Of a stretch of DNA of 64,000 nt, positions 24,901 through 33,258 are shown piece by piece; position 1 is the stretch's first letter, and every line of letters begins with the position of its first letter. This stretch comes from RUG695 sp050943135 (GTDB lineage: Bacteria > Planctomycetota > Planctomycetia > Pirellulales > Thermoguttaceae). The notes under the pieces are model-generated. The model saw nothing but the letters and a program-made list of their open reading frames with translations, was not told the origin of the DNA and did not search any database. The position numbers and the translations under genes were made by a program. The stretch is from contig JBMNOP010000003.1 of NCBI GenBank assembly GCA_050943135.1, positions 179,967-243,966 on the forward strand. Reading direction: 5' to 3'.

Positions 24901-25067
24901 ATTACGCGCTCTTTTCCTCGGTTTGGCTAACCGATACCGGCAGCGAAAACTGGGATCCGCAATCTGATATTGACGGGGACGGAACGGTCGGGCCGGGAGA
25001 CTACGCGTTCCTGAGCGTCAACTGGTTAAAACGGATCGACGACGGAACGATCGTCTATCCGGGGTAA
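21930..25067 (+). CDS. Secreted metalloprotease-like protein with LEPR-type motif, PMP-like beta-helix and dockerin
   Basis: This 1045-residue modular surface protein begins with a basic stretch and then MNVEQLEERHLLA (residues 31-43), the planctomycete-specific LEPR-type N-terminal motif. Residues about 70-290 form a metzincin-like domain with HEMGHALGLNH (H224, H228 and H234 as zinc ligands, E225 catalytic) and an IMGT Met-turn. A PPC-like domain follows (about 310-425). Residues about 430-880 form a right-handed beta-helix with repeated GGAI(Y/V)N motifs resembling chlamydial polymorphic membrane proteins. A fibronectin-like segment and two DxDGDGxxGPGDYA calcium loops (dockerin type I, about 985-1040) end the protein. 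GGAG precedes the ATG by 5 bases. It may be protease and adhesin combined; the substrate is unknown. Confidence 0.88.
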   Translation: MSLPKPIQTRLSSFLGRSPLKKRSPRSGRRMNVEQLEERHLLAVAAGAFSPEIPALFDSTMVTAAEVMATQQAIDPVALNSKVDSLYAIHLDFDGHTTSNTNWNRVYTDGADIVSPRFTLDGDTSKTSFTAAETAAIYEIWLRVAEDFMPFDVNVTTVEPAAEVFEAGRAQRVVIGGSCYDWYQGAAAGISWLGSFSKNQDVPNFVFSEVLYGSLKYIAETVTHEMGHALGLNHKGNSQVPGQSEYYQGTNGWAPIMGTAYYQELTQWSKGEYYGANSTVDELAVITTNNGFGYRDDDHADSFDGATVLTITDAAGMISGIIERNTDIDCFVFESDGSPLSFLVGGITGLTNLDTLVKIYSEDRQLLHVDDPADRLDVEFLFTGGAGTYYITVEGTGLETDWSGIYSDYGSLGGYTIRVGYPESLVVTTLDDTIVDDGDLSLREAILFALDRTTILFDESLAGGVITLGEGEIQVNRAIRVDASAIGGITIDAQGLSRVLEVTGSATLVGLTVTGGAETTRGAGIYNTGNVTLIDCVLRENIASEHAHHLVGGGAIYNDTGATASLIDCELTGNKGNFGGAIYNVGTLLLDRTMISGSAAWQWNGGAIYNRGTVLGTDSCFSGNQAKDYSGSIVGGGAIYNAEGAEASFTATEFLQNIGTFGGAIVNFGTCALDTVLMDGNTISSYRGGAVYNYAQLSVTNSTFSANIAPAAESLLVGGGAIYNAQTGTATITQSLFHDNAGNFGGAIVNAGQMTITASTVARNYSNTRDGGGILNAGTLEITNTLLAENVSNESHPDLYAYAGTVTGSYNLSSFADWGEGAGNIVWTGEGLFLDSGENPFTPAPGSAAVDAGSNALVLTETDLAGNTRIYNLAVDIGALEYCGTVPRTLPAPTITAVVSAGGKSQTVRWLPVTGAVSYQVSVLCGGITQTYTTEGLSQWFDNLTYGAEAVYTVRAIGDGLTTVDSGPSESYARCVSPCDIDGDGFIGPGDYALFSSVWLTDTGSENWDPQSDIDGDGTVGPGDYAFLSVNWLKRIDDGTIVYPG

Positions 25068-25099
25068 AACGGATTCGTCGACCGCGATAACGGAAAGAG

Positions 25100-25126
25100 G
25101 GTACGGCGGCAAGATCTCCCCGTACC
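25100..25126. terminator. Weak hairpin between convergent genes
   Basis: GGTACGG (25100-25106) pairs with CCGTACC (25120-25126) around a 13-base loop in the 90-base gap between the dockerin protein and the rhamnosidase. No T-run is present. Confidence 0.35.
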
Positions 25127-25157
25127 GCTGCGCGTCGACCGGTGCGGTCCTTAAAGG

Positions 25158-28100
25158 TCAGCGTGCCGCCTTCCGGACCGTGAAGCGATAAGTTCCGCCG
25201 CCGACCTCGTAAAGAAGTGCCGGTTTTCCGCGATCGGTCACCTTTTCGGCGGCCAGGCGAATCGATTCCGGAATTTTGTGATCGGCCAAGACCTCTTCCC
25301 CTTCGTCGTAAGGAACGAATATTTTTGCCCGGGTGTTATACGGGACCACGGCTTCGAATGTCAGTTCCTCGGTCTGAGGATCCCGATCCCATCGCGAGGC
25401 GATCCGGCCGTAAGGGGTGTCGAGATGCGCGTCGACACTTCGGAGCGGCTCTTTTCCCGGAACGGCCAAGTCGCTCACGCGACAGTCCGGCGCAAGAGTC
25501 GATCGACGGAACCCCGGCGCCGACGGAACCCCTCCGGCCGAGGGATACGGCGCGCCGTCGAGCCGGATCCCCGCAAGATACTGATAGAACCATGCCGAGA
25601 CGTCGCCGAACATCACGTGGTTGCGCGACGAGCCTTCGCCCCAGTCCTCCCAGAGGGTGCCGGCACCGCGACGAATCCAATCGGCATAACAGGGCGAAGT
25701 TTCCTGCAAGACCATGCGGAGCGCCAGATCGGTTCTTCCCCCTTCACTCAAGGTACGGAGAATATATTTAGCTCCGAAGATTCCGCAATCGAAATGGGCA
25801 TCGACCGCATGAAGACGGTCGAGCAGACGATCGAACACGGCCTTTTGTTCCTTTTCGGGCAGAGCGTCGACAAGGCCCTGATGAATCGGGCACGACTGTG
25901 CCGTCAGGCTTCCGTCGTCGCATTGACCCGTCGCGCCGTCGATCAAAACCCGGCAGTAATCGGCACGGATTCGGTCGGCAAGCGCGGCGTATTTCTCGGC
26001 GTCTTCGGTCTTGCCGAGCATTTTAGCCGTCTCGGCCGTGATCTTGGCGTCGACATAATAGTAACTGCTCGTGGTCACCTGGACCGACGGCATCTTCCGA
26101 TAGGGGCACCAGTCCCCCAACCCGTGCGAGACGAGGCGGTCGGCGTCTTCGCGGGTGGTGAGATAATCGACATAGAGTTTCATGGCGTCGTAAGAAGTTT
26201 CGAGGATCCGCCGGTCGCCGCGATAGACGAAAAGATGCCACGGGACGAGAATCAACGCGGAGTCCCAAGAGGGGCCGTTCCCCCAGGCGTATCCCCAGCC
26301 GCCGGTCGGAACGATCCCGGGGAGGTTCCCGTCGGGGCGTTGCTCGTCGCACAGGTCCCGAACCCACTTTTCGTAGGCGGCGCTGTTTTTCCAGTTATAC
26401 ATCGCCTGTTCACAGGCCAGTTGGGCGTCCCCGGTCCAACCGTTCTTTTCACGGTGCGGACAGTCGGTCGGGTACCCGTCGACGAAGTTCGCGCGGTACG
26501 ACGAAAGGGTTGCCGCCTGAATGTCGTTGATCAGTCGGTTGGAGGTGGTAAAGGCTCCGTTTTCCGGAAACCCGTTCGCGACGACGCATGCGGTAAAATC
26601 TTCGGGGTTCGGGGCGGAACTTAACCCTTTCACTTCCAGATATTGGAACCCGTGGTAGGTGAAACGCGGTTCGAAAACTTCGACCGGATTTCCCCCGGCA
26701 ATGTAGAAGTCGGTCTGGAAACCGCCGGCTTCCCCGGCGAAATAGGCAGGCGAACCTTCAAGGAAATGGAGCGCAAGGTCGTTTCGTTCGATCCGGCCCT
26801 CTTTCAGGCGTTCGGAATAGCGGAGTCGGACGACCTTCCCCTTTTCGAGCCCTCGGAACTCGACCCGGCACCAGCCGGCGATGTTCCTGCCCAGGTCGAC
26901 GATCCAGGTTTCCGGTTCTTTGGTCGGTTGTACCGACACGGCGGGAAACTCATCGACGATCACCGTGCCGGGGAAAAGGGACGAAGTGAGAAGACCACCC
27001 GGAGGATCGATCCGTTCGGCCTGCCCCAGTTTTTCTTGACAGAACCCGCCGTCAACGATTTCCCCTTGCCGAATGCAATCATAGATCAACGGGCTGGTCA
27101 CGGTGTCCCAGGTCTCGTCGCTGGCGATCACCTCGGAAGTGCCGTCGTCATAATTAATATTCAGTTGGGCCAAAAGGCGGGGAGAACCGCGCCAGTGAGC
27201 CGCGTCGAAGTTCCAAGTCGCCGTCGATCGGACATCGTACCAGCCGTGTCCGAGGAGAACATCCAAGACGTGCGGGCCCCCTTCTTCGGTCAACCGGTCG
27301 GTCAGATCATACGCGGAATAGAGAACGCGCCGATCGTACCGGGTCATGGAGGGGTCTAAAAGGCGGCCGGAAATCTTTTGGCCGTCGAGCGAGGCTTCGT
27401 AGAATCCCAACCCGCTGATGTAAAGCGTTGCCCGCGTGACCTTTTTATCGTTTGCCGTACGGAACGTTTTTTGAAATGCCGGAGAGATCCCGTCCGCGAA
27501 GCGGCGCAGTTTCCCCCATGGGGCGGCGTCAGGCGACCATAGCTCGGCTGCCTGCGGGAGCGATATTTCGCTTTCCTCAAGTTGATCCCAACCGTCATTC
27601 GGCTCGGAAAGGAGTTTCCAGGAAGCGTCGGATTTCAGTTCGAGAACCGTCTGTCCCGGAATCCCGCGCCCCGGCGTCACCCGGTCGATCGGAACAAGTT
27701 CGCGGATCTCGAGTTTCAGCAGGATCGCCGGCTCGGTACCGTCGTCGGTTCGCATCTTGGCGGCCAAGAGATTCTTGCCGGGCCGGAGAAGTTCCGTGAC
27801 ATCGGCAACCCGCAAAAGGTCGGGATTGAATACCATTCCGAAAGAGTGCGTCGCCGTTTTACCGTTCAAATGGATTTCGAAGGTTTTGTTTCCCGCGTAA
27901 TGGAGGAGCGCCGTATATTTTTTGGCGTCGAGATCGGCCTGGGTGACATCCAGGTCGAACTCTTTCCGAACCAGTGGGGTTGCGCAATCCCGTCGGCCGA
28001 TCCAGAAGACCCCGTCAAGGGGGGTCGGCCGACGAAGCCGTTCGGGTTGTGCGATCCATTTCCCCTGCCAGTCGGAAGGGGTCATGATTCCGGTGGTCCA

Positions 28101-28514
28101 CGACGCAGGTCGGCTCCAGGGGGAAAGGTTTCCGTCCTGGTCTTTGATTCGGACTTTCCAGAAGACGTGCGTATCGGAACGGAGTGGCTTCCCTTCGTAG
28201 GGGATTTGAATCGACCGATCCGAAGCGACCCAGCCGGAATCCCAAAGGTCGGCTGCCTCGCCGTCAAGGGTGGCACGGTCGGAAGCGACCAGAATTCGAT
28301 AAGCGGTCTGCTCGTAGCCGTATCCTCCGTCATTGGCGTCATTCTTCCAAGCCAGCCGGGGATTTTGTGTCTCGACGCCGATCGGGTTCGAGAGCATCTC
28401 GACGGTCAACCCGTCGGGGAAAAGGGAGGCCCCGTCGGCGCGGCCGACAGGCGAAAAACCGAGGCAAAAGGCGGAAAGGAGAAAAAGGAAAACATAGTTT
28501 CGAAGGCGGAACAT
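25158..28514 (-). CDS. Secreted alpha-L-rhamnosidase (GH78)
   Basis: This 1118-residue glycoside hydrolase removes terminal alpha-L-rhamnose from polysaccharides or glycosides. It has an N-terminal signal (about residues 1-26, YVFLFLLSAFCLGF), a fibronectin-like domain, a Bac_rhamnosid_N carbohydrate-binding domain, and an (alpha/alpha)6 catalytic domain from about residue 640. DCPHREKNGWTGDAQ is the conserved catalytic segment with its acidic residues. TLWEDWGEGSSRNH carries the second conserved acid. A C-terminal beta-sandwich completes the protein. The length is normal for GH78. The gene has its own promoter with a palindrome over the -10 region, so substrate-responsive repression is plausible. 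No rhamnose catabolic genes are nearby. Confidence 0.93.
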   Translation of the reverse strand: MFRLRNYVFLFLLSAFCLGFSPVGRADGASLFPDGLTVEMLSNPIGVETQNPRLAWKNDANDGGYGYEQTAYRILVASDRATLDGEAADLWDSGWVASDRSIQIPYEGKPLRSDTHVFWKVRIKDQDGNLSPWSRPASWTTGIMTPSDWQGKWIAQPERLRRPTPLDGVFWIGRRDCATPLVRKEFDLDVTQADLDAKKYTALLHYAGNKTFEIHLNGKTATHSFGMVFNPDLLRVADVTELLRPGKNLLAAKMRTDDGTEPAILLKLEIRELVPIDRVTPGRGIPGQTVLELKSDASWKLLSEPNDGWDQLEESEISLPQAAELWSPDAAPWGKLRRFADGISPAFQKTFRTANDKKVTRATLYISGLGFYEASLDGQKISGRLLDPSMTRYDRRVLYSAYDLTDRLTEEGGPHVLDVLLGHGWYDVRSTATWNFDAAHWRGSPRLLAQLNINYDDGTSEVIASDETWDTVTSPLIYDCIRQGEIVDGGFCQEKLGQAERIDPPGGLLTSSLFPGTVIVDEFPAVSVQPTKEPETWIVDLGRNIAGWCRVEFRGLEKGKVVRLRYSERLKEGRIERNDLALHFLEGSPAYFAGEAGGFQTDFYIAGGNPVEVFEPRFTYHGFQYLEVKGLSSAPNPEDFTACVVANGFPENGAFTTSNRLINDIQAATLSSYRANFVDGYPTDCPHREKNGWTGDAQLACEQAMYNWKNSAAYEKWVRDLCDEQRPDGNLPGIVPTGGWGYAWGNGPSWDSALILVPWHLFVYRGDRRILETSYDAMKLYVDYLTTREDADRLVSHGLGDWCPYRKMPSVQVTTSSYYYVDAKITAETAKMLGKTEDAEKYAALADRIRADYCRVLIDGATGQCDDGSLTAQSCPIHQGLVDALPEKEQKAVFDRLLDRLHAVDAHFDCGIFGAKYILRTLSEGGRTDLALRMVLQETSPCYADWIRRGAGTLWEDWGEGSSRNHVMFGDVSAWFYQYLAGIRLDGAPYPSAGGVPSAPGFRRSTLAPDCRVSDLAVPGKEPLRSVDAHLDTPYGRIASRWDRDPQTEELTFEAVVPYNTRAKIFVPYDEGEEVLADHKIPESIRLAAEKVTDRGKPALLYEVGGGTYRFTVRKAAR

Positions 28515-28567
28515 CTGAACCTCTGCTGTTTTGTTCGCGGAAACGGATTTTGCTATCCGTAGGATTC

Positions 28568-28584
28568 GATAGAAAAATTCTATC
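28568..28584. promoter_or_regulatory. Perfect 17-base palindrome, candidate operator of the rhamnosidase gene
   Basis: GATAGAA (28568-28574) and TTCTATC (28578-28584) are perfect inverted repeats with a 3-base centre. The palindrome overlaps the predicted -10 and start region of the rhamnosidase promoter, where a repressor would act. Confidence 0.5.
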
Positions 28585-28605
28585 CGAATTGCCCCGAAAA
28601 AACAA
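28577..28605 (-). promoter_or_regulatory. Sigma70-like promoter of the rhamnosidase gene
   Basis: On the minus strand TTGTTT (28605-28600) and TAGAAT (28582-28577) are 17 bases apart, with a predicted start near 28570 and a leader of about 56 bases. Confidence 0.55.
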
Positions 28606-28661
28606 GCGCGGGCAGCAAGAACGCCGAAGGGGGAGAAGATGAGGGGAACGGAGGAAAATCC

Positions 28662-28689
28662 TTGACAAGACCGGCGTTTCCTTTATAGT
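28662..28689 (+). promoter_or_regulatory. Near-consensus promoter placed for a leaderless mntP mRNA
   Basis: TTGACA (28662-28667) and TATAGT (28684-28689) are 16 bases apart. Transcription should start at about 28696-28699, at or 3 bases before the mntP ATG at 28699, leaving no room for a ribosome-binding site. Confidence 0.6.
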
Positions 28690-28698
28690 ATGGGGACG

Positions 28699-29262
28699 AT
28701 GAGCGCCACGGATCTCTTTCTTTTGGCCGGTGCCCTTTCGATGGACGCATTCGCCGTCTCGGCCTGTAAGGGCATGGCCGCCAAACGTGTCGATTGGAAA
28801 GGTTTGTTGATCGTCGGCCTTTGGTTCGGCGGGTTTCAGGCATTGATGCCCGGAATCGGCTATCTGCTCGGTTCGTTCTGCGAAGAGTATATCAGCGTGG
28901 CCTCCTATTGGATCGCGTTCCTCCTGCTCGGCTACGTCGGCGGGAAGATGGTTTTTGAATCCTTTGGCAACGGCAAAGAGGAAAAGGAGAACGCCTCGTT
29001 GGCTCCCGTCGTGATGTTTTTCCTGGCGGTGGCAACGAGTGTCGATGCCCTTGCGGCCGGGATCACTTTCGCATTCCTGGATCTCCGTTTGATTTTTACC
29101 CTCGCTTTGATCGGCATCACCACATTTGTTTTCTCCGATGCCGGTTTCCTTCTCGGAAGAGTGATCGGAAAACATGCGACGCACAAGTCCGAATGTATCG
29201 GCGGCGTGATCCTTCTCTTCCTGGGGACCAAGATCCTTCTCGAAGGACTCGGAGTCTTCTGA
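28699..29262 (+). CDS. mntP: Manganese efflux pump MntP (YebN family)
   Basis: This 187-residue inner-membrane exporter of Mn2+ has six predicted helices in two homologous halves. Each half carries the conserved acidic motif: SMDAFAVSACKG near residue 15 and TSVDALAAGITF near residue 113, with the aspartates thought to bind manganese. The length matches the family (about 185-190). An in-frame ATG at 28690 lies directly after the -10 box, so transcription would start downstream of it; 28699 is therefore the better start. In E. coli mntP is preceded by a manganese riboswitch. Here the start lies at the predicted transcription start, so no such leader exists. Confidence 0.93.
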   Translation: MSATDLFLLAGALSMDAFAVSACKGMAAKRVDWKGLLIVGLWFGGFQALMPGIGYLLGSFCEEYISVASYWIAFLLLGYVGGKMVFESFGNGKEEKENASLAPVVMFFLAVATSVDALAAGITFAFLDLRLIFTLALIGITTFVFSDAGFLLGRVIGKHATHKSECIGGVILLFLGTKILLEGLGVF

Positions 29263-29345
29263 CGGGAACCGCCTGTCCGACGGAAAGATATGAAGAGTTA
29301 AACGAAATATTTTGCTGACGCAAATTCATTAGAAGGGAAAATGCC

Positions 29346-30734
29346 ATGATTGCTATCCGTCGATTTTGCTTCTTATTCGTTTGCTTGGTCGGTTCGGTTG
29401 GCGCAACCTTGTGCGCCGACCCCAACCCGGCCACAACCCCCGAGCCTTTCGAGGGGGAACGGTTCGACCGAATCTGTGATCGCATGAGTCAGGGAGACGT
29501 CGATCTTCTCTGGGTCGGCGACTCGATCATCAACGGCTTTGCCAACGGGGGCGGCAAGGAAATTTTCGATGAACGCTACTCGAGCCGTCGGCCGCTCAGT
29601 ATCGCGATCAGTGGCATGCGGACCGGGCATGTCCTTTGGGAACTCGAAAACGCCCCGGTCGATCGGATCTCTCCGAAGATGGCGGTGGTCATGATCGGCA
29701 CCAACAACGTCGGTCATGGAAAATCGTCTCCCGAACAGACGGCCGAAGGAATCGAGGCGATCGTCAATCGCCTGAAACAACTCTATCCGCAGATGAAGAT
29801 CCTCCTTCTCGAAGTATTCCCGCGCGACCCGAAACCGGAAGATGAGCTGAGGAAGGACGTCGAAAAGATCAACACACTGATCCGAAACCTCTATGGCGGC
29901 GACAAGGTCGGAAATGTCAAGCTTTACGGGATCAATGACCTCTTCCTGACCCCGACCGGGGAACTGACCCCGGAGATGATGCCCGATTTCCTCCATCCTT
30001 CCCCGGCAGCCTACGATATTTGCGGGAAAGCCTTGGAGCCGTTTATCATCGAAGGGCTCGGCGAGCGCCCGATGGAATCTGTCGGCGAACGGATCGATGG
30101 CGCCTGGATGGATCGGTTTAACGAGAAGAACAAACTTCTTACCGAAAACGATTATAAGATTCTCCTTCTCGGCGACTCGATCACCCATTACTGGGAAGAA
30201 GCGGCGTTCGACGGCGAAGAGGATCTCCTGATCCCTCTCTGGAAGCGCTATTTTGAGGACCGTGGCGCCATCAACCTGGGAATCGCCGGCGATCAGACCC
30301 AAAACCTGGTTTGGCGGGTCGAGCATTACGATTTTTCGAAGATTCGTCCGAAATTGGCGATTCTCCTGATCGGCGTTAACAACATTCCGACCGGTCATCC
30401 CTTCGAGGCGACGGCGTACGCGACCCGTTACATCGTCAAAACGGTCCGAGAAAAGTGCCCCGGAATCAACATCATCGTTCTGAAATGTTTCCCCTACATG
30501 TGGATGGGAAAACGCGAATATCAAGAGATGGTCGATCAGTATAACGGACTGCTCGACTACTATTTCCGCGACCTGGAATATGTCGAGCTGGTCGACATCG
30601 GCGACATGTACCGCGGCGAAGACGGACTGGTCAACACCGACTTCTTCCCCGACCGGGTTCACCCAAACCGAGACGGTTACCTTCTTTGGGGGGAACGGAT
30701 GAAAAAGATGGTCACCGAAAAATTGGGGGAATAA
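29346..30734 (+). CDS. Exported protein with two tandem SGNH/GDSL hydrolase domains
   Basis: This 462-residue secreted hydrolase has a signal peptide of about 23 residues (FCFLFVCLVGSVGATLCA). Domain 1 (about residues 35-235) has VGDSIING, GTNN and DFLHP. Domain 2 (about 255-460) has LGDSITHYW, GVNN and DRVHPN. Each domain therefore carries the complete SGNH set: Ser in GDS, Asn in G(T/V)NN, and the Asp-x-x-His pair. Such enzymes de-esterify polysaccharides or act as platelet-activating-factor-acetylhydrolase-like esterases. The duplication suggests bifunctionality or cooperative binding to an acylated polymer. AGAAGGG precedes the ATG. The gene lies among carbohydrate-active enzymes and converges on the NamZ fusion gene. 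Confidence 0.88.
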   Translation: MIAIRRFCFLFVCLVGSVGATLCADPNPATTPEPFEGERFDRICDRMSQGDVDLLWVGDSIINGFANGGGKEIFDERYSSRRPLSIAISGMRTGHVLWELENAPVDRISPKMAVVMIGTNNVGHGKSSPEQTAEGIEAIVNRLKQLYPQMKILLLEVFPRDPKPEDELRKDVEKINTLIRNLYGGDKVGNVKLYGINDLFLTPTGELTPEMMPDFLHPSPAAYDICGKALEPFIIEGLGERPMESVGERIDGAWMDRFNEKNKLLTENDYKILLLGDSITHYWEEAAFDGEEDLLIPLWKRYFEDRGAINLGIAGDQTQNLVWRVEHYDFSKIRPKLAILLIGVNNIPTGHPFEATAYATRYIVKTVREKCPGINIIVLKCFPYMWMGKREYQEMVDQYNGLLDYYFRDLEYVELVDIGDMYRGEDGLVNTDFFPDRVHPNRDGYLLWGERMKKMVTEKLGE

Positions 30735-30777
30735 CGAAAGAGACTCCAAAGAGGTGCCACCGCAAGAGAAGCGTGAT

Positions 30778-33258
30778 TTATTCGTAAATCAGGAACGCTT
30801 CACGGTATTTCATGAATCGGTCGAAATCTTCTTTCCAAACGGATTCGGCCACGTCGAGCGATGCCCCCTCTTTCATGAGGGTCAGGATCTCTTTGTTTAG
30901 CAGAAGATGGTTCGCGTTCCGGTCATTGATCTTATCGGGATAAGAGGCCATCAACTCGCGCATCAGTGCCAGCCCCATCTTGACCGGCTCCAACGCATTG
31001 CGGTCGGTCAAGATGAATCGAATCCCCGAGATCTCCTTGTCTTGGAACGGGCGGGCGGTCGGGGTGTAGGTGATCGGTTCGAAACGGACCCCGGCAATCG
31101 GTTTTTCCGTGGTCGTGCGCCCCTCTTCGGCGACCAGAGCGTTCATCTTTTCGGCCAAAGCGGGCCCGTCGATCCATTCGGCCCCGATCAACTCAAAGGG
31201 GGTGTCGGTGCCGCGACCGACGGAATAGCCGGTCCCCTCGGCCAGACAGACTCCGGGATAGAGGGTCGCGGCGGTCAGGCTGCGCATATTGGGGGAAGGA
31301 TTGACCCACGGAAGGCCGGTCTGGTCAAAGTAGATCTCGCGGGTCCAGTTCAGAACAGGAACGACCGTCAGATTCAAGCGGAGTTTCTGTTTGTCATTGA
31401 TCATCAGCGCGATCTCGCCGACGGTCATCCCATGGCGGACGGGAATCCGGTCAAAATTGATAAACGACTCTTCCCCGGGGTCGGCAAGAGGCCCGGCCGT
31501 CTGCAACCCGCTGATCGGGTTGACCCGATCGAGGACCACAAAATCGAGCCCGTTGTCGGCCGCCGCCTGCATCGCCATCCCCATCGTGGAAATGTAGGTG
31601 TAGAAGCGTGCGCCGATATCTTGAATGTCAAAGACGAGGGTGTCGATCCCTTCGAGCATCTCCGGGGTCGGACGACGGATTTCCCCGTAAAGACTGTAAA
31701 CCGGAACTCCCGTTTCGGGATCCCGGGAATCGTCGATATTGGATTGTTCGAGTTTGCCGGCAATTCCGTGCTCCGGGCTAAAGAGAGCGACCAGGTCAAC
31801 ACCTGCCTGCTTCATCAACCGGCCTGTCGAGACCCCGGAACGGTCGATGCCGGTATGATTGGTGATCAGCCCAACCCGTCTGTCCCTCAGGAGCTCGAAA
31901 CCGGTGTATTCCAGCGCATCGATCCCGTTGAGCGTGATTTTGCGCGGATAGGCGGATTTCGGCACGGAAAGGACATGACGCATCGCTTCGGCGTGGATCG
32001 CCTTGGCGTTAAAGGGGTCGCAGATCGCATCGACGGCAATCGTACCGATCGTCGCGGCGCGGCGGTTCATCGCGTTATCGCGCTTTTTCGGATGGAGTCG
32101 GTTCCCGAGCAGGATCACAAAGAGGTCGTGGTCCGGATCGATCCAGAAAGCGGTACCGGTAAACCCGGTGTGTCCGAAGGCCGAAGGAGAGTAGTTCCAA
32201 GACCGAGCCGCGGTACCGGCCGAACGGCGTTTCTCCCAGCCGAGCCCGTGAACCCCACCGGTCACCTGCCAGCGGGCCGTCCAGAGATGGCAAGTGTCGG
32301 GCGAAAGAACCCTCACTTTTTGACCGCTCTCTTTGGTTAACGTCCCCTCGCCGAGCATCATCGACGCGAAAACCGCCAGGTCGGGCGCCGTGGTGAAAAG
32401 CCCGGCATTTCCGCCGTGTCCGCCGATCGCCCACGATTGCGGATCATGAACGACCCCCTTGATCCACCCGCGTTTTTCGTCGAATTCGGTGGTGACGCAA
32501 CGGTCGAACCAGTCGGCGGCCGAGGCTTTTTGGTCTTCCGAAGCCTCGTCGAGTTTATCCTTCGGACGGAAGCCCGAGTCGAACATGCCGAGCGGACGGT
32601 AAATGTTCTCCTCGGCAAAATCACCGAGTTTTTCCCCCGAGAGGACTTCGACCAGTTTCCCGAGAATGAGGAAACCCTGGCAGATATAGCGATAGGTCGT
32701 TCCGGTCGGTTTGAGAAGTGGCTCGGCCATGACGCGATCCCAAATCTCGTCGACGGAACCGGCACGATAGTTCGGGAACCAAACCGGATTGATTCCGGCC
32801 ATATGTTTCAAACAGGAACGGATGGTAACATCTTCTTTGCCGTTCTGTGCAAACGCGGGCATGAAGCGGGCAATCGGATCGTCGAGCGCATATTTGTTTT
32901 GGTCGTAGAGCAGAGCCATCGAAGTCGCGGTCGCAACGCACTTGGTGATCGACGCCATATCGAAAACCGTGTCCAACTCCATCGGAAGGCGCTCGGGCTC
33001 GACCTGACGATCTCCGAACGCCTTCATGTAGGCGATCCCCGAGCGGCGTCCCACGGCAATCACGACGCCGGAAGTTTCTTCATTTTCCATCATCTCGTCG
33101 GCAACCGCGTCGATCCACTCGGTCAGGCGCGGATCAAAATTCAACGCTTCCGGTGATTTTATCGGAAGAGCGTAAGGCCCTGCTGCCGTCAGAAGCGAAA
33201 GACCGCTTAAAAAAAGAACTGCGAAGAAGAAATAAAACTTCGAACCCCTTGAAAACAT
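30778..33258 (-). CDS. Exported serine hydrolase fused to NamZ-like exo-beta-N-acetylmuramidase (DUF1343, GH171)
   Basis: This 826-residue exported protein starts with a signal peptide (SKFYFFFAVLFLSGLSLLTA). Residues about 35-400 form a class C beta-lactamase-like serine hydrolase with SITK at 103-106 and GHTGFTG as the KTG-equivalent box. Residues about 438-826 match DUF1343, the NamZ family, with LFSPEHG and EGTGYSVGRGT, conserved in enzymes that release N-acetylmuramic acid from peptidoglycan fragments. In Bacillus subtilis namZ lies next to a separate serine hydrolase gene, so the fusion implies a joint role in cell-wall recycling or in digesting other bacteria. The frame extends upstream to 33432, but ATG 33258 starts a proper signal sequence. 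Confidence 0.87.
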   Translation of the reverse strand: MFSRGSKFYFFFAVLFLSGLSLLTAAGPYALPIKSPEALNFDPRLTEWIDAVADEMMENEETSGVVIAVGRRSGIAYMKAFGDRQVEPERLPMELDTVFDMASITKCVATATSMALLYDQNKYALDDPIARFMPAFAQNGKEDVTIRSCLKHMAGINPVWFPNYRAGSVDEIWDRVMAEPLLKPTGTTYRYICQGFLILGKLVEVLSGEKLGDFAEENIYRPLGMFDSGFRPKDKLDEASEDQKASAADWFDRCVTTEFDEKRGWIKGVVHDPQSWAIGGHGGNAGLFTTAPDLAVFASMMLGEGTLTKESGQKVRVLSPDTCHLWTARWQVTGGVHGLGWEKRRSAGTAARSWNYSPSAFGHTGFTGTAFWIDPDHDLFVILLGNRLHPKKRDNAMNRRAATIGTIAVDAICDPFNAKAIHAEAMRHVLSVPKSAYPRKITLNGIDALEYTGFELLRDRRVGLITNHTGIDRSGVSTGRLMKQAGVDLVALFSPEHGIAGKLEQSNIDDSRDPETGVPVYSLYGEIRRPTPEMLEGIDTLVFDIQDIGARFYTYISTMGMAMQAAADNGLDFVVLDRVNPISGLQTAGPLADPGEESFINFDRIPVRHGMTVGEIALMINDKQKLRLNLTVVPVLNWTREIYFDQTGLPWVNPSPNMRSLTAATLYPGVCLAEGTGYSVGRGTDTPFELIGAEWIDGPALAEKMNALVAEEGRTTTEKPIAGVRFEPITYTPTARPFQDKEISGIRFILTDRNALEPVKMGLALMRELMASYPDKINDRNANHLLLNKEILTLMKEGASLDVAESVWKEDFDRFMKYREAFLIYE

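Noticed and set aside
28690..28698. Upstream ATG of mntP at 28690 and a possible manganese riboswitch
   Set aside because: This ATG directly follows the -10 box, before the expected transcription start. The absence of a leader also excludes a riboswitch.
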